64,000 nucleotides of DNA. Source: Proteus terrae subsp. cibarius (GTDB taxonomy: Bacteria > Pseudomonadota > Gammaproteobacteria > Enterobacterales > Enterobacteriaceae). The notes below the pieces were generated by a model. It was given only the letters and a program-made list of their open reading frames with translations. It ran no database searches and was not told the DNA's origin. This document shows positions 8,386 to 22,774 of this stretch, in pieces. A program made the position numbers and the translations under genes. Numbering within the stretch: the stretch's first letter is position 1; each line of letters opens with the position of its first letter. The DNA lies in NCBI RefSeq assembly GCF_011045835.1, contig NZ_CP047349.1:3867501-3931500 (forward strand). The letters are read 5' to 3'.

Positions 8386-10284
8386 ATGTTTTATCCAGAA
8401 CACTTTGACGTCATTGTCATCGGTGGTGGTCACGCCGGTACAGAAGCCGCTATGGCTGCTGCTCGTATGGGGCGTCAAACCCTATTACTGACCCACAATA
8501 TTGATACTTTGGGCCAAATGTCTTGTAACCCAGCTATTGGTGGGATTGGTAAAGGGCATCTGGTAAAAGAGATCGATGCCATGGGTGGATTAATGGCAAC
8601 CGCTATTGACCATGCAGGGATCCAATTCAGAACCCTTAACGCAAGTAAGGGCCCAGCTGTAAGAGCAACAAGAGCACAAGCTGACCGTGTTCTTTATCGC
8701 CAAGCTGTTCGTACTACTCTTGAAAATCAACCTAATTTAATGATCTTCCAACAACCTGTTGAAGATCTCATTGTTGAAAACGACCAAGTGACAGGTGCTG
8801 TCACTCGCATGGGCTTAAAATTCCGTGCTAAATCTGTTGTTCTAACCGTTGGTACTTTCCTAGATGGTAAAATCCATATTGGTTTAGAAAATTACAGTGG
8901 TGGTCGTGCTGGTGATCCACCTTCAGTTTCATTATCACACAGACTACGCGAATTACCTCTACGTGTAGGTCGTTTAAAAACAGGTACACCACCCCGTATT
9001 GATGCTAGAACTATCGATTTTAGCCAACTAGCTGTTCAGTTGGGTGATACTCCAATGCCTGTTTTCTCGTTTTTAGGAAATGTGGATCAGCATCCTGAAC
9101 AAATGCCTTGCCATATCACATACACAAACGAAAAAACGCACGATATTATTCGTAATAACCTTGATCGTAGCCCAATGTACGCCGGTGTCATCGAAGGAAT
9201 AGGGCCTCGTTATTGCCCATCTATTGAAGATAAAGTGATGAGATTTGCTGATCGTAATTCACATCAGATCTTTTTAGAGCCTGAAGGTTTAACGAGTAAC
9301 GAGATTTACCCAAATGGAATTTCAACGAGCTTACCTTTTGATGTTCAAATGCAGATCGTAAATTCCATGAAAGGTATGGAAAATGCGAAGATCATTAGAC
9401 CTGGTTATGCTATTGAATATGACTTCTTCGATCCTAGAGATCTAAAACAAACCCTAGAAAGCAAATTTATCAACGGGTTATTCTTTGCTGGCCAAATTAA
9501 CGGTACAACCGGTTATGAAGAAGCAGCTGCTCAAGGCATGCTTGCAGGACTTAACGCGGCACGTTATGCCTTCGATCAAGAAGGTTGGTTCCCACGTCGT
9601 GATCAAGCATACATTGGTGTATTAGTTGACGATCTTTGTACTCTTGGTACAAAAGAGCCATACCGCATGTTTACTTCTCGTGCTGAATATCGCTTGATGT
9701 TACGTGAAGATAATGCTGATTTACGTCTAACTGAAATTGGTCGTGAATTAGGTATGGTTGATGACAACCGTTGGGCACAATTTAGTGAAAAAGTTGAGCT
9801 TGTTGAAAAAGAACGTCAACGTTTAAGAAATATTTGGGTTCATCCACAAGCTGATAATCTTTCTGAAATCAATGGATTACTAAATACACCATTATCTAAA
9901 GAAGCTAATGGCGAAGATTTATTACGTCGCCCTGAAATGACTTACGACATACTGAAGAATATTACTCGTTTTGCACCGGGTATTGATGATTCAAAACCGC
10001 AAGCAGCTGAACAAGTTGAGATCCAAGTTAAATACGAAGGCTACATTAGTCGCCAGAAAGAAGAGATCGAAAAACAACTGCGCAACGAAAATGCTGCGTT
10101 ACCGATTGATCTGGACTATAAACAAGTTAGCGGATTATCTAACGAAGTTATTGCAAAACTTAACGATCACAAACCAACATCGATTGGACAAGCATCGCGG
10201 ATCTCAGGAGTCACACCTGCTGCTATTTCCATTTTATTAGTTTGGTTGAAAAAGCAGGGCCTATTACGTAGGAGTGCATCATGA
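8386..10284 (+). CDS. mnmG: tRNA uridine-5-carboxymethylaminomethyl modification enzyme MnmG (GidA)
   Basis: 632-residue FAD-dependent enzyme that, with MnmE, installs carboxymethylaminomethyl at U34 of certain tRNAs using methylene-tetrahydrofolate. The dinucleotide-binding GGGHAG is at residues 13-18, with conserved [17 protein letters not shown], the GidA signature [12 protein letters not shown] and the [19 protein letters not shown] region. Length is close to the 629-residue E. coli protein. It overlaps rsmG by 4 bases (ATGA), so the pair is translationally coupled. It is transcribed away from oriC. Confidence 0.97.
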   Translation: MFYPEHFDVIVIGGGHAGTEAAMAAARMGRQTLLLTHNIDTLGQMSCNPAIGGIGKGHLVKEIDAMGGLMATAIDHAGIQFRTLNASKGPAVRATRAQADRVLYRQAVRTTLENQPNLMIFQQPVEDLIVENDQVTGAVTRMGLKFRAKSVVLTVGTFLDGKIHIGLENYSGGRAGDPPSVSLSHRLRELPLRVGRLKTGTPPRIDARTIDFSQLAVQLGDTPMPVFSFLGNVDQHPEQMPCHITYTNEKTHDIIRNNLDRSPMYAGVIEGIGPRYCPSIEDKVMRFADRNSHQIFLEPEGLTSNEIYPNGISTSLPFDVQMQIVNSMKGMENAKIIRPGYAIEYDFFDPRDLKQTLESKFINGLFFAGQINGTTGYEEAAAQGMLAGLNAARYAFDQEGWFPRRDQAYIGVLVDDLCTLGTKEPYRMFTSRAEYRLMLREDNADLRLTEIGRELGMVDDNRWAQFSEKVELVEKERQRLRNIWVHPQADNLSEINGLLNTPLSKEANGEDLLRRPEMTYDILKNITRFAPGIDDSKPQAAEQVEIQVKYEGYISRQKEEIEKQLRNENAALPIDLDYKQVSGLSNEVIAKLNDHKPTSIGQASRISGVTPAAISILLVWLKKQGLLRRSAS

Positions 10285-10907
10285 GTGACTTACTTAATCG
10301 GCTAAAAAAGCTGGCTAATCAAGCCAATATTGAACTTACCGATATTCAAGCTGAAAAACTTACGGGTTATGTTGTGATGCTTGATAAATGGAATAAAGCC
10401 TACAATCTCACATCTGTAAGAGATCCACAGCAAATGCTTATCCGTCATATCTTGGATAGCATTGTTGTGAGCCAATATCTTGACGGTGAAAGATTTATTG
10501 ATGTGGGAACAGGGCCTGGATTGCCAGGTATTCCATTGGCGATAATGCGTCCCGATCACCACTTTGTATTATTGGATAGCTTAGGTAAACGCGTTCGCTT
10601 TATGAAGCAAGTTCAGCACGAACTAGGACTTAATAATATTGAGCCAGTTCAATACCGTGTTGAAGAATACCAAACAGAGAAGCCTTTTGATGGCGTTATC
10701 AGTCGAGCATTTGCCTCTATGAACGATATGCTCTCTTGGTGCTCTCATTTAGTGACTGAAAAACACGGTCGTTTTTATGCATTGAAAGGACAAATTCATC
10801 AAGAAGAGTTAGATGAACTTGCTGATAATGGATTAAGAATGCCTGAAAAAGTGATTAGCTTATCGATACCTGAATTGAATGAACAAAGACATTTGGTGAT
10901 TATTTAA
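10281..10907 (+). CDS. rsmG: 16S rRNA (guanine-527-N7)-methyltransferase RsmG (GidB)
   Basis: 208-residue SAM-dependent methyltransferase that modifies G527 of 16S rRNA in the streptomycin-binding region. The SAM-binding loop is [18 protein letters not shown] (about 73-90). The N-terminal [24 protein letters not shown] is the RsmG family signature. The start codon overlaps the mnmG stop. A strong hairpin follows at 10955. Confidence 0.96.
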   Translation: MSDLLNRLKKLANQANIELTDIQAEKLTGYVVMLDKWNKAYNLTSVRDPQQMLIRHILDSIVVSQYLDGERFIDVGTGPGLPGIPLAIMRPDHHFVLLDSLGKRVRFMKQVQHELGLNNIEPVQYRVEEYQTEKPFDGVISRAFASMNDMLSWCSHLVTEKHGRFYALKGQIHQEELDELADNGLRMPEKVISLSIPELNEQRHLVII

Positions 10908-10954
10908 TCAAAAATATTGAGTCTCACTGATCCTTTTTTCATTTTTTGTGCTCT

Positions 10955-10990
10955 GGCGATAATATTTACAATGTTATCGCCATTTGTTTT
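10955..10990 (+). terminator. rsmG terminator hairpin
   Basis: GGCGATAA (10955-10962) pairs with TTATCGCC (10974-10981) around an 11-base loop and is followed by ATTTGTTTT. Confidence 0.65.
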
Positions 10991-11264
10991 ATGGGGATTT
11001 ATGAGGAGTATTAAATTTCACTTCAATAAAACAATAAATTAACAATTTATTATCTTTTACTTTAATCCTCTTTGTAACCTTAGTTTTTCTCTTTTTATTT
11101 CCAAAATAAATTAATAATTCTATGCATTATAAAAATATTGAATTTATTTAATTGAAAATTGGCTAATTATTTTTCAATTGCCACTAATTTGTTCATAAAA
11201 GGGAGTTTATTTGTTAACTCTGTTATATATTTTATGAAATAAGCTTTATTTATACTTTTATATT

Positions 11265-11280
11265 TGTGATGTGTATCACG
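11265..11280. promoter_or_regulatory. Candidate CRP-cAMP binding site upstream of atp
   Basis: TGTGATGTGTATCACG matches the CRP consensus TGTGA-N6-TCACA at nine of ten core positions. It is about 137 bp upstream of the best -10 element, far for classical class I activation. Confidence 0.55.
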
Positions 11281-11394
11281 CTATTTATTTTCTTCAGCAC
11301 TATTATTTTTACTCTTTTTGTTCTTAATCATTTTTCATAAATGGAACCTTGGTAAGAAATTTAAATTAATCTTCACTTTTTCGCTACTTATTGA

Positions 11395-11422
11395 TTGAAT
11401 TCATTGCCACGCCCCGTATAAT
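11395..11422 (+). promoter_or_regulatory. Candidate sigma-70 promoter of the atp operon
   Basis: TTGAAT (11395-11400), a 16-bp spacer and a perfect TATAAT (11417-11422) lie about 100 bp upstream of atpI. Confidence 0.5.
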
Positions 11423-11520
11423 TTGCTCGTTTTTGTCACTTGACACTTTATAGCAAAGACAGTTTGATACATCATTCAGTAATACCTTTTACGATAGCTA
11501 GTCTGGAGAATACAAACGTC

Positions 11521-12754
<1,234 letters not shown>

Positions 12755-12781
12755 TTATTAACTCTTTGAAGAAATAACTGA

Positions 12782-13039
<258 letters not shown>

Positions 13040-13100
13040 TGATGGCAATGAGCAGTAAAAGCATCAAGTTAGTTAATAACCAAGAAAGAGGTATTGTGCT

Positions 13101-13571
13101 GTGAATTTAAATGCAACAATCCTCGGCCAGGCCGTCGCATTTGTCCTGTTTGTTTTGTTCTGTATGAAATTCGTATGGCCACCAATTATGGCGGCCATTG
13201 AAAAACGTCAAAAAGAAATTGCTGACGGTTTATCATCTGCAGAACGTGCTAAAAAGGACTTAGATTTAGCGAAAGCCGATGCAGGCGATCAGCTAGCGAA
13301 AGCAAAAGCAGAAGCTCAAGCAATCATTGAATCCGCGAATAAACAACGCACTCAAATGATTGAAGACGCTAAAGCAGAAGCAGAGCAAGAACGTAGTAAG
13401 ATCGTTGCACAAGCTCAATCCGAATTGGATGCAGAGCGTAAACGTGCTCGTGAAGAACTTCGTAAACAAGTCGCAATGCTGGCTATCGCAGGTGCCGAGA
13501 AAATTATTGAACGTTCCGTGGATGAAGCTGCTAATAGCGACATCGTTGATAAACTGGTCGCTGAACTGTAA
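13101..13571 (+). CDS. atpF: ATP synthase F0 subunit b
   Basis: 156-residue peripheral stalk subunit with one N-terminal membrane helix (about 5-25) and a long, charged, Ala/Lys/Glu-rich coiled coil that dimerises and reaches the delta subunit. It starts with GTG at 13101 (reading [11 protein letters not shown]), as in E. coli, preceded by AAAGAGG. The C-terminus [16 protein letters not shown] matches E. coli as I recall it. It is 12 bases upstream of atpH. Confidence 0.96.
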   Translation: MNLNATILGQAVAFVLFVLFCMKFVWPPIMAAIEKRQKEIADGLSSAERAKKDLDLAKADAGDQLAKAKAEAQAIIESANKQRTQMIEDAKAEAEQERSKIVAQAQSELDAERKRAREELRKQVAMLAIAGAEKIIERSVDEAANSDIVDKLVAEL

Positions 13572-13583
13572 GGAGGGAGGGGC

Positions 13584-14117
13584 ATGTCTGAAATAGCAAC
13601 GGTAGCTCGCCCCTACGCCAAAGCAGCTTTTGACTTTGCTGTGGAAAACCAGGCTGTCGATAAATGGCAGGTTATGCTGGCGTTCACCGCTGAAGTAGCA
13701 CGCAATGAGCAGGTAACCGAATTACTTTCTGGTTCTTTAGCATCAGAAAAACTGGCTGACATCTTTGTCGACCTTTGTGGCGAACAATTAGATGGTCATG
13801 CTCAGAATTTAATTCGTGTTATGGCTGATAATGGCCGTTTATCAACGTTGCCTGAAGTATTGAGCCAATTTATTCAATTGCGCGCAGTACTAGAGTCAAC
13901 GGTTGACGTTGAAGTAACTTCTGCCATTGAGCTAACTAAACAGCAGCTAGCTAACATTTCTGCAGCGATGGAAAAACGTCTATCACGCAAAGTGAAGCTG
14001 AATTGCAAAATTGATAAGTCTGTTATCGCAGGCATGATTATACGCGCCGGTGACCTCGTCATCGATGGCAGTATTCGTGGCCGTTTAGAGCGATTAACAG
14101 ACGTCTTGCAGTCTTAA
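13584..14117 (+). CDS. atpH: ATP synthase F1 subunit delta
   Basis: 177-residue subunit joining the top of F1 to the b-dimer. The N-terminal helical domain begins [15 protein letters not shown]. The C-terminal OSCP signature is visible as [19 protein letters not shown]. Length equals the E. coli protein. A GGAGGGAGGGG run just before the ATG is an unusually strong ribosome binding site. Confidence 0.96.
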   Translation: MSEIATVARPYAKAAFDFAVENQAVDKWQVMLAFTAEVARNEQVTELLSGSLASEKLADIFVDLCGEQLDGHAQNLIRVMADNGRLSTLPEVLSQFIQLRAVLESTVDVEVTSAIELTKQQLANISAAMEKRLSRKVKLNCKIDKSVIAGMIIRAGDLVIDGSIRGRLERLTDVLQS

Positions 14118-14131
14118 GGGGACTGGAGCAT

Positions 14132-15673
14132 ATGCAACTGAATTCCACTGAAATCAGCGAACTGATCAAGCAGCGCATTGCTCAGTTCAATGTAGTGAGT
14201 GAAGCTCACAATGAAGGTACGATTGTATCCGTTAGTGACGGTATCATTCGTATCCACGGTTTAGCCGAAGTTATGCAGGGTGAGATGATCGCACTGCCGG
14301 GTAACCGTTTCGCTATCGCACTAAACTTAGAGCGCGACTCTGTTGGTGCGGTTGTGATGGGTCCTTATGCTGACTTAGCAGAAGGCATGAAAGTTAAATG
14401 TACAGGTCGTATTCTGGAAGTACCTGTAGGGCGTGGTCTGCTTGGCCGTGTGGTAAATACACTGGGTGAGCCGATTGATGGTAAAGGTGCAGTAGAGCAT
14501 GATGGATTCTCACCTGTTGAGATGATTGCTCCTGGTGTTATCGACCGTCAATCAGTTGATCAGCCTGTACAAACAGGTTACAAATCCGTCGATGCCATGA
14601 TCCCAATCGGTCGTGGTCAGCGTGAATTGATCATCGGTGACCGTCAAACAGGTAAAACTGCTCTGGCTGTCGATGCGATCATCAACCAACGCGATTCTGG
14701 CATTAAATGTATCTATGTCGCTATCGGTCAGAAAGCCTCTACTATTTCGAACGTTGTTCGTAAATTAGAAGAACATGGCGCGTTAGAAAACACCATTGTT
14801 GTTGTTGCTTCTGCATCAGAATCAGCAGCGCTGCAATACCTAGCTCCTTATTCAGGTTGCGCAATGGGTGAATACTTCCGTGACCGTGGTGAAGATGCCC
14901 TGATTATTTATGATGACCTGTCTAAACAGGCTGTCGCATACCGTCAAATTTCACTGCTACTTCGTCGTCCACCTGGACGTGAAGCATATCCTGGTGACGT
15001 TTTCTATCTGCACTCCCGTTTACTGGAGCGTGCTGCTCGCGTTAATGCTGAGTATGTAGAAGCTTTCACTAATGGTGAAGTTAAAGGTAAAACCGGCTCT
15101 CTGACTGCGTTACCAATTATCGAAACGCAAGCAGGGGACGTTTCTGCATTCGTTCCTACGAACGTAATCTCTATTACCGATGGTCAGATCTTCTTAGAAT
15201 CTAACCTGTTTAACGCAGGTATCCGTCCAGCTGTTAACCCAGGGATCTCCGTATCTCGTGTTGGTGGTGCAGCTCAGACTAAGATCATGAAGAAACTTTC
15301 TGGTGGTATCCGTACTGCACTTGCGCAGTATCGTGAGCTGGCAGCATTCTCACAGTTCGCTTCAGATCTGGACGATGCTACCCGTAAACAATTGAACCAC
15401 GGTCAGAAAGTGACTGAATTGCTGAAACAGAAACAGTACGAACCAATGTCTGTCGCACAACAGTCTTTATCACTGTATGCCGCAGAACGTGGTTATCTGG
15501 AAGATGTTGAAATTTCAAAAGTTGTGCCATTTGAAGCGGCTTTATTAGCTTATGCCTCTCGTGAACATGCTGATTTATTGAAAGAAATCAACCAGACTGG
15601 TACTTATAACGAAGAAATCGAAGCTAAGCTGAAAGGCGTGCTAGAAAACTTCAAAGCGACTCAGTCCTGGTAA
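14132..15673 (+). CDS. atpA: ATP synthase F1 subunit alpha
   Basis: 513-residue non-catalytic nucleotide-binding subunit of the alpha3beta3 hexamer. Walker A GDRQTGKT is at 169-176, Walker B region [11 protein letters not shown] follows, and the ATP synthase signature [14 protein letters not shown] is near 365-378. Length is the same as E. coli. It is 14 bases downstream of atpH, within the operon. Confidence 0.98.
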   Translation: MQLNSTEISELIKQRIAQFNVVSEAHNEGTIVSVSDGIIRIHGLAEVMQGEMIALPGNRFAIALNLERDSVGAVVMGPYADLAEGMKVKCTGRILEVPVGRGLLGRVVNTLGEPIDGKGAVEHDGFSPVEMIAPGVIDRQSVDQPVQTGYKSVDAMIPIGRGQRELIIGDRQTGKTALAVDAIINQRDSGIKCIYVAIGQKASTISNVVRKLEEHGALENTIVVVASASESAALQYLAPYSGCAMGEYFRDRGEDALIIYDDLSKQAVAYRQISLLLRRPPGREAYPGDVFYLHSRLLERAARVNAEYVEAFTNGEVKGKTGSLTALPIIETQAGDVSAFVPTNVISITDGQIFLESNLFNAGIRPAVNPGISVSRVGGAAQTKIMKKLSGGIRTALAQYRELAAFSQFASDLDDATRKQLNHGQKVTELLKQKQYEPMSVAQQSLSLYAAERGYLEDVEISKVVPFEAALLAYASREHADLLKEINQTGTYNEEIEAKLKGVLENFKATQSW

Positions 15674-15731
15674 TAACTATTCGGCCTAATAGTTAAACAT
15701 TAGGCCGTCTGGTTCATGAGGAGAAGCAGAA

Positions 15732-16595
15732 ATGGCCGGCGCAAAAGAGATACGTTCGAAGATCGCCAGTGTGCAAAACACACAGAAGATCACTAAAGCG
15801 ATGGAGATGGTCGCCGCGTCGAAAATGCGTAAAACGCAGGAACGCATGGCAGCCAGCCGTCCTTATGCAGAAACCATGCGCAGTGTGATTGGTCACCTTG
15901 CGTTAGGGAATCTGGAATACAAACATCCATACCTCGAAGAGCGTGAAGTTAAACGTGTCGGGTACCTGGTTGTTTCGACCGACCGTGGTTTGTGTGGTGG
16001 TTTGAACATTAACTTGTTCAAAAAACTGCTGGCAGACATGAAAGAGTGGTCTGAAAAAGGTGTGCAGGTAGATTTAGCACTAATCGGTTCTAAAGCCGCT
16101 TCATTCTTTGGCTCAGTTGGCGGGAATGTTGTTGGTCAAGTAACTGGTATGGGTGATGATCCAAAACTGTCAGACCTTATCGGTCCAGTCAATATCATGT
16201 TGCAGGCTTATGACGAAGGTCGTTTAGATAAACTGTATGTGGTGGCAAATAAGTTCATCAATACCATGGCTCAAGAGCCTAAAATTCTTCAGGTTTTACC
16301 ATTACCACCAGGTGATGATGAAGAGCTGAAAGAAAAATCTTGGGATTATCTGTACGAACCTGATCCTAAGGCGTTACTGGATACTTTACTGCGTCGTTAT
16401 ATCGAATCGCAGGTTTACCAGAGCGTCGTAGAGAACTTAGCGAGTGAGCAGGCCGCCCGAATGGTCGCGATGAAAGCCGCTACAGATAACGGTGGTAACC
16501 TGATTAAAGAACTACAATTGGTGTACAACAAAGCACGCCAAGCAAGCATTACTCAGGAACTTACAGAAATTGTGTCTGGTGCAGCCGCGGTATAA
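15732..16595 (+). CDS. atpG: ATP synthase F1 subunit gamma
   Basis: 287-residue central rotor shaft. The N-terminal helix [20 protein letters not shown] and the C-terminal helix with the family signature [15 protein letters not shown] form the coiled coil inside the hexamer. The Rossmann-like middle includes the conserved [19 protein letters not shown] precedes the ATG at 15732. Confidence 0.97.
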   Translation: MAGAKEIRSKIASVQNTQKITKAMEMVAASKMRKTQERMAASRPYAETMRSVIGHLALGNLEYKHPYLEEREVKRVGYLVVSTDRGLCGGLNINLFKKLLADMKEWSEKGVQVDLALIGSKAASFFGSVGGNVVGQVTGMGDDPKLSDLIGPVNIMLQAYDEGRLDKLYVVANKFINTMAQEPKILQVLPLPPGDDEELKEKSWDYLYEPDPKALLDTLLRRYIESQVYQSVVENLASEQAARMVAMKAATDNGGNLIKELQLVYNKARQASITQELTEIVSGAAAV

Positions 16596-16602
16596 CAGCT
16601 AG

Positions 16603-18012
<1,410 letters not shown>

Positions 18013-18033
18013 TACGGCTGACGGGAGGTTGAT

Positions 18034-18450
18034 ATGGCCGATACATCGTTCCACCTGAAAGTTGTCAGCGCTGAAAAGCAGTTATATGACGGCGAAGTCA
18101 AACGAATTCAGGTAACTGGTAGCGAAGGTGAGCTCGGTATTTATCCGCAGCATACCCCGTTATTAACTGCCATAAAACCGGGCATGGTACGTGTCGTAAA
18201 AACATCGGGCGAAGAAGAGGTTATCTACCTTTCAGGTGGTATTCTCGAAGTTCAGCCGACTGGCGTCATTGTACTGGCAGATACAGCTATCCGTGGTCGT
18301 GATTTGGATGAAGCGAAAGCGTTGGAATCTAAGCGTAAAGCTGAAGAACACATTCAATCCTCTCATGGTGATGTTGATTATGCTCAAGCATCAGCAGAAT
18401 TAGCCAAAGCGATTGCAAAACTACGTGTAATCGAATTGACTCGACGTTGA
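18034..18450 (+). CDS. atpC: ATP synthase F1 subunit epsilon
   Basis: 138-residue central-stalk subunit and ATPase inhibitor. An N-terminal beta-sandwich ([19 protein letters not shown], through [19 protein letters not shown]) is followed by a two-helix C-terminal domain rich in Ala, Lys and Glu. It is last in the operon, 21 bases after atpD, and is followed by a strong terminator. Confidence 0.97.
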   Translation: MADTSFHLKVVSAEKQLYDGEVKRIQVTGSEGELGIYPQHTPLLTAIKPGMVRVVKTSGEEEVIYLSGGILEVQPTGVIVLADTAIRGRDLDEAKALESKRKAEEHIQSSHGDVDYAQASAELAKAIAKLRVIELTRR

Positions 18451-18472
18451 TGTAAATAGGCAGTCTATGAAT

Positions 18473-18509
18473 AAAAAAGCCAGTTGGTTCTTAGCTAACT
18501 GGCTTTTTT
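18473..18509 (+). terminator. atp operon terminator
   Basis: AAAAAAGCCAGTT pairs with AACTGGCTTTTTT around an interrupted loop, ending in a T run. It has the classic rho-independent form. Confidence 0.85.
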
Positions 18510-18602
18510 GCGTCATGAAATATTTTGTGTGACGAAATATGTAGTATTATTTGGCATAAACAGGTTTACTTGCCATTCTTTACGGGAGTTATCGGGTTAA
18601 TT

Positions 18603-19976
18603 ATGTCTAATTCAGCTAAAAGCGTTGTTATTCTTGCTGCGGGAAAAGGCACCCGCATGTATTCACAGTTACCTAAAGTTCTTCATAAACTTGCGGGTAA
18701 ATCCATGGTTCAACATGTGATTGATACTGCCAAGTCATTAGGTGCTCAACAAACACACCTTGTCTATGGGCATGGTGGTGAACTAATGAAAGAAAAATTA
18801 GGTTCACAACCTGTTAATTGGGTACTACAAGCAGAGCAACTAGGAACAGGTCACGCAATGCAACAAGCTGCGCCTTTCTTTGCTGATGATGAAGATATCC
18901 TGATGCTCTATGGTGATGTTCCACTTATCACCAAAGAAACGTTAGAACGTTTAATTGAAGTAAAACCAGAAGGCGGTATTGGCTTATTAACGGTTATTTT
19001 AGATAACCCAACGGGTTATGGCCGTATTGTTCGTGAAAATGGCGAAGTAACTGGCATTATCGAGCAAAAAGATGCTTCTGAAGAACAACTCAAAATTACT
19101 GAAATCAACACGGGTATTTTAGTTGCGAACGGTGGTGATTTAAAACGTTGGTTAGGTAAACTCAATAATAACAATGCACAAAAAGAGTATTACATTACTG
19201 ACATTATCGCATTAGCGTATAAAGAAGGTCGTAAAATTGAAACGGCTCATCCTCGTCGTCATAGTGAAATGGAAGGCGTGAATAACCGTTTACAACTGGC
19301 TACATTAGAACGTATTTACCAAACAGAACAAGCAGAACGTTTATTATTAGAAGGCGTTATGTTGCTTGATCCTGCGCGCTTTGATTTACGTGGCACATTA
19401 ACTCACGGTAAAGATGTCGTGATTGATACTAACGTGATTATTGAAGGTGATGTGACTTTAGGGAATAACGTTGAAATTGGTACAGGTTGTGTCCTGAAAA
19501 ACTGTGTGATTGGTGATAATTCTATCATTAGCCCATATACGGTGATCGAGGATGCAAACTTAGCACAAGAGTGTACTGTTGGGCCTTTTGCACGTCTTCG
19601 CCCTGGTAGTAAATTAGCGGATAAAGCACACGTTGGTAATTTTGTTGAGATGAAAAAAGCAAGTTTAGGTGTTGGCTCTAAAGCTGGTCATCTGACTTAC
19701 TTAGGTGATACTGAAGTAGGTGCTAACGTTAATATTGGTGCAGGTACTATCACTTGTAACTACGATGGTGCGAATAAATTCAAAACCATTATAGGTGATG
19801 ATGTTTTTATTGGCTCAGATACTCAATTAGTTGCACCAGTGACCGTTGCCAATGGTGCAACTATTGGTGCCGGAACAACACTCACTAAAAACGTGAATGA
19901 AAATGAACTGGTGATCAGTCGAGTTAAGCAAACTCATATCAGTGGATGGAAACGTCCAGTGAAGAAAAAACAATAA
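18603..19976 (+). CDS. glmU: Bifunctional UDP-N-acetylglucosamine pyrophosphorylase / glucosamine-1-phosphate N-acetyltransferase
   Basis: 457-residue cytosolic enzyme of UDP-GlcNAc synthesis for peptidoglycan and LPS. The N-terminal uridylyltransferase domain has [20 protein letters not shown] with the catalytic loop, QLGTGHA and YGDVPL. The C-terminal half is a left-handed beta-helix of hexapeptide repeats with acetyltransferase motifs near [16 protein letters not shown] 18603 ([11 protein letters not shown]) aligns with E. coli; the upstream start at 18525 would add 26 residues lacking similarity. glmS follows after 159 bp. Confidence 0.96.
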   Translation: MSNSAKSVVILAAGKGTRMYSQLPKVLHKLAGKSMVQHVIDTAKSLGAQQTHLVYGHGGELMKEKLGSQPVNWVLQAEQLGTGHAMQQAAPFFADDEDILMLYGDVPLITKETLERLIEVKPEGGIGLLTVILDNPTGYGRIVRENGEVTGIIEQKDASEEQLKITEINTGILVANGGDLKRWLGKLNNNNAQKEYYITDIIALAYKEGRKIETAHPRRHSEMEGVNNRLQLATLERIYQTEQAERLLLEGVMLLDPARFDLRGTLTHGKDVVIDTNVIIEGDVTLGNNVEIGTGCVLKNCVIGDNSIISPYTVIEDANLAQECTVGPFARLRPGSKLADKAHVGNFVEMKKASLGVGSKAGHLTYLGDTEVGANVNIGAGTITCNYDGANKFKTIIGDDVFIGSDTQLVAPVTVANGATIGAGTTLTKNVNENELVISRVKQTHISGWKRPVKKKQ

Positions 19977-19987
19977 TTTTAAGAGGA

Positions 19988-20018
19988 GGGCGTATATTTA
20001 ATTAGCGCCCTTTTCTTG
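19988..20018 (+). terminator. Hairpin after glmU
   Basis: GGGCG (19988-19992) pairs with CGCCC around an AT-rich loop and is followed by TTTTCTTGT. The short stem suggests partial termination before glmS. Confidence 0.5.
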
Positions 20019-20135
20019 TACGCTATTATTCTAAAAACAAAAAATATCCCCGCTTTCTACAATGGCTTGGGGAATAAACCAATCAGGTATAAGACATCCA
20101 AGTGCGAATAAACGCACAGTTTTAGGAATAACACA

Positions 20136-21962
20136 ATGTGTGGAATAGTAGGTGCAGTTGCACAACGCGATATCGCTGAAATCTTAATTGAAGGCTTACG
20201 TCGTTTAGAATACCGCGGTTATGATTCTGCGGGTTTAGCGGTTGTGGATAATGATTGCAAAATGACACGTCTGCGTGAAGCTGGCAAAGTACAAATGTTG
20301 GCTGATGAAGCAGAAAAGACACAAGTGATTGGTGGGACAGGTATTGCTCATACACGTTGGGCAACACATGGTGAACCTTGTGAAGATAATGCGCATCCTC
20401 ATGTATCAGGTACGATTGCGGTTGTACATAATGGCATTATCGAAAACTACCAAGAACTGAAAGCAGAATTAATTAAAAAAGGGTATCAGTTTGCCTCTCA
20501 AACTGACACTGAAGTAATTGCTCACCTTGTTAACTGGGAACAGCGTCAAGGTGGTACATTACGTGAAGTTGTACAACGCGTTATTCCTCAATTACGCGGT
20601 GCTTACGGTACCGTTATTATGGATAGCCGTACACCTGAGTTATTAGTGGCTGCTCGTTCTGGTAGTCCGCTGGTGGTAGGTCTTGGTGTAGGTGAAAACT
20701 TCCTTGCTTCTGACCAATTGGCTCTATTACCTGTTACCCGTCGCTTTATCTACCTTGAAGAAGGGGATATTGTTGAAATTACTCGTCGTCACGTTCATAT
20801 TTTTGATGTGAATGGCAATGAAGTTAATCGTGATACGATTGAATCAAATGTTCAATACGATGCGGGTGATAAAGGTGTTTACCGTCACTACATGCAAAAA
20901 GAGATCTATGAACAACCTCTGGCGATCAAAAACACCCTTGAAGGTCGTTTAAAATCAGAAACTATCGATCTCAGTGAGTTAGGGCCTAAAGCTGAAGAGG
21001 TCTTATCTAAAGTTGAACATATTCAAATTGTAGCCTGCGGGACTTCTTATAACGCAGGTATGGTTTCTCGTTATTGGTTTGAATCTTTAGCAGGTATTCC
21101 TTGTGATGTTGAAATTGCATCAGAATATCGCTACCGCAAACCAGCAACTCGCCGTAATAGCTTACTGATCACATTATCTCAATCAGGTGAAACCGCAGAT
21201 ACGTTAGCTGCGTTACGTTTATCTAAAGAGTTGGGTTATTTATCTTCTTTAGCAATTTGTAACGTTGCGGGCTCTTCTTTAGTTCGTGAGTCTGAATTTG
21301 TTTTAATGACTAAAGCTGGTGCTGAAATTGGTGTTGCATCAACCAAAGCATTTACAACACAGCTAACCGTTCTATTAATGCTGGTGGCATATATGGGACG
21401 TATTAAAGGTGTCGTGACATTAGAACAGGAAGTTTCAACAGCATTACATGCATTGCCAAGCCGTATTGAAAGCATGTTATCGAAAGATAAAGTAATTGAG
21501 GCATTAGCTGAAGACTTCTCAGAAAAAAGCCATGCTTTATTCTTAGGTCGTGGTGATCAATACCCAATTGCAGTAGAAGGTGCATTAAAGCTAAAAGAGA
21601 TCTCTTATATTCATGCAGAAGCGTATGCTGCTGGTGAATTAAAACATGGCCCATTAGCATTAATTGATGCAGATATGCCTGTTATCATCATCGCGCCAAA
21701 CAATGAATTATTAGAGAAATTAAAATCTAATATCGAAGAAGTTCGAGCACGTGGTGGTTTACTGTATGTGTTTGCTGATCAAGATGCAGGTTTTGAAGAA
21801 AACGAAACGATGAAGTTAATTTCGTTACCTCATGTTGAAGAACTTATCGCACCTATTTTCTATACAGTACCATTACAGTTGTTGTCTTATCATGTTGCTT
21901 TAATTAAAGGCACAGACGTAGACCAACCTCGTAATCTTGCAAAATCGGTTACGGTTGAATAA
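20136..21962 (+). CDS. glmS: Glutamine--fructose-6-phosphate aminotransferase (isomerizing)
   Basis: 608-residue enzyme that makes glucosamine-6-phosphate from fructose-6-phosphate and glutamine, the first step to UDP-GlcNAc. After Met removal the N-terminal cysteine of [11 protein letters not shown] is the glutaminase nucleophile. Two SIS domains follow, with [21 protein letters not shown] and the C-terminal [19 protein letters not shown] precedes the ATG. Its 3' end carries the Tn7 recognition site (separate entry). In enterics glmS mRNA is controlled by GlmZ/GlmY; I could not verify a pairing site here. Confidence 0.97.
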   Translation: MCGIVGAVAQRDIAEILIEGLRRLEYRGYDSAGLAVVDNDCKMTRLREAGKVQMLADEAEKTQVIGGTGIAHTRWATHGEPCEDNAHPHVSGTIAVVHNGIIENYQELKAELIKKGYQFASQTDTEVIAHLVNWEQRQGGTLREVVQRVIPQLRGAYGTVIMDSRTPELLVAARSGSPLVVGLGVGENFLASDQLALLPVTRRFIYLEEGDIVEITRRHVHIFDVNGNEVNRDTIESNVQYDAGDKGVYRHYMQKEIYEQPLAIKNTLEGRLKSETIDLSELGPKAEEVLSKVEHIQIVACGTSYNAGMVSRYWFESLAGIPCDVEIASEYRYRKPATRRNSLLITLSQSGETADTLAALRLSKELGYLSSLAICNVAGSSLVRESEFVLMTKAGAEIGVASTKAFTTQLTVLLMLVAYMGRIKGVVTLEQEVSTALHALPSRIESMLSKDKVIEALAEDFSEKSHALFLGRGDQYPIAVEGALKLKEISYIHAEAYAAGELKHGPLALIDADMPVIIIAPNNELLEKLKSNIEEVRARGGLLYVFADQDAGFEENETMKLISLPHVEELIAPIFYTVPLQLLSYHVALIKGTDVDQPRNLAKSVTVE

Positions 21963-21990
21963 AAATTAGTTTTTTATAAATAATTTATTG
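21920..21990 (+). other. attTn7 target region at the 3' end of glmS (unoccupied)
   Basis: The last codons of glmS, encoding [13 protein letters not shown], are the conserved TnsD recognition region. Tn7 inserts roughly 25 bp past the stop, here near 21985. The following sequence runs straight into the glmS terminator, with no Tn7 end (TGTGGGCGG), so the site appears empty. Confidence 0.55.
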
Positions 21991-22002
21991 TTATTTATAC
22001 TT

Positions 22003-22040
22003 AAACCCAGTGAGATCTTAACTGATACACTGGGTTTTTT
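22003..22040 (+). terminator. glmS terminator
   Basis: AAACCCAGTG (22003-22012) pairs with CACTGGGTTT (22028-22037) and ends in six T residues. The loop is 15 bases. Confidence 0.8.
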
Positions 22041-22774
22041 ATTATATTTATCGTATATCTAGGTTTTTAGATATAAAAAAAATTTATTAAATAAGGCTAA
22101 CACTGCTAATTAACAACAACGTCAACAATAATTATCGTTAATAATGATTAATGAGGAGCGCTTAACTTAAAGAAAAATAATTCAAGTAATCTTTTTATTA
22201 AATAAGAACGTTTATTTATCTTTTCTAGAAATAAAATATTTAATAATAAAAGTAAATTATATTTTATAATTTAAAAAATAGTTAAGATTGGTGTTGTAAT
22301 TTACTGTTTATTTTGATAATTCTATTTTTTATTTTTATGAGTATTCTGTTTTTATTGGATCTTTTCTTATATCGGTATTTTATTTTATCTATATTAATTT
22401 GATTTAAAATGAGATTTTTTTACGTTTTATTTTGTTTTATTTTTCTAGTTTCTTATTAAAACAGTCAAGCAATATTCAGGTTAACTCTCTTATCTCCTCT
22501 GATCTCTTATTTAAAAAATATATTTCTTTATATTGCTTTTATTGGTTGTTTAATTAATTGTTATTATGATTTTAAAAAATAGATGCAATCATATTAAATA
22601 TATGTAAAGTTTAAGGTTGCTTTATTTATTAGTAAATAATGAAAATTAAAAATGAACGCTAATGATTGTTATTTAGCGTTTTGTTGCAGTTTATAAGCGA
22701 GTTATTTCAGGAGAAATAAAGCTCAAAAGCAAGCTAAGAAAAACTGCAAATTATAATTACAAGAGGTAAGAGAA
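22041..22774. other. AT-rich gap between glmS and the M20 peptidase gene
   Basis: 734 bp with no credible gene. The first 600 bases are strongly A/T-rich with nothing I can name. The last 120 bases hold a terminator-like hairpin, AACGCTAA (22655-22662) pairing with TTAGCGTT (22673-22680) followed by TTG, and then a nested inverted repeat (22684-22749) just before the peptidase gene. Confidence 0.5.
22684..22749 (+). promoter_or_regulatory. Nested hairpin in the leader of the M20 peptidase gene
   Basis: TTGCAGTTT (22684-22692) is the exact reverse complement of AAACTGCAA (22741-22749). Between them TTATTTC (22702-22708) pairs with GAAATAA (22713-22719) around AGGA, extended by GAG and CTC. 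The structure ends about 25 bases before the start codon. It may be an mRNA leader control element; it matches no riboswitch class I know. Confidence 0.4.

Larger units (their letters stand above)
10908..11520. other. Long AT-rich gap upstream of the atp operon
   Basis: 613 bp without a credible gene. It holds the rsmG terminator (10955-10990), a near-consensus CRP site (11265-11280) and a promoter-like pair (11395-11422). A second TTGACA occurs at 11440-11445 with only a weak partner downstream. The middle (11000-11250) is A/T-rich with nothing else I can support. Confidence 0.6.

Noticed and set aside
11440..11520. 27-residue N-terminal extension of AtpI
   Set aside because: It uses a TTG start, has no family similarity, and overlaps promoter-like sequence.
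18525..18602. 26-residue extension of GlmU
   Set aside because: The GlmU family starts near ATG 18603; the upstream residues are unlike any GlmU.
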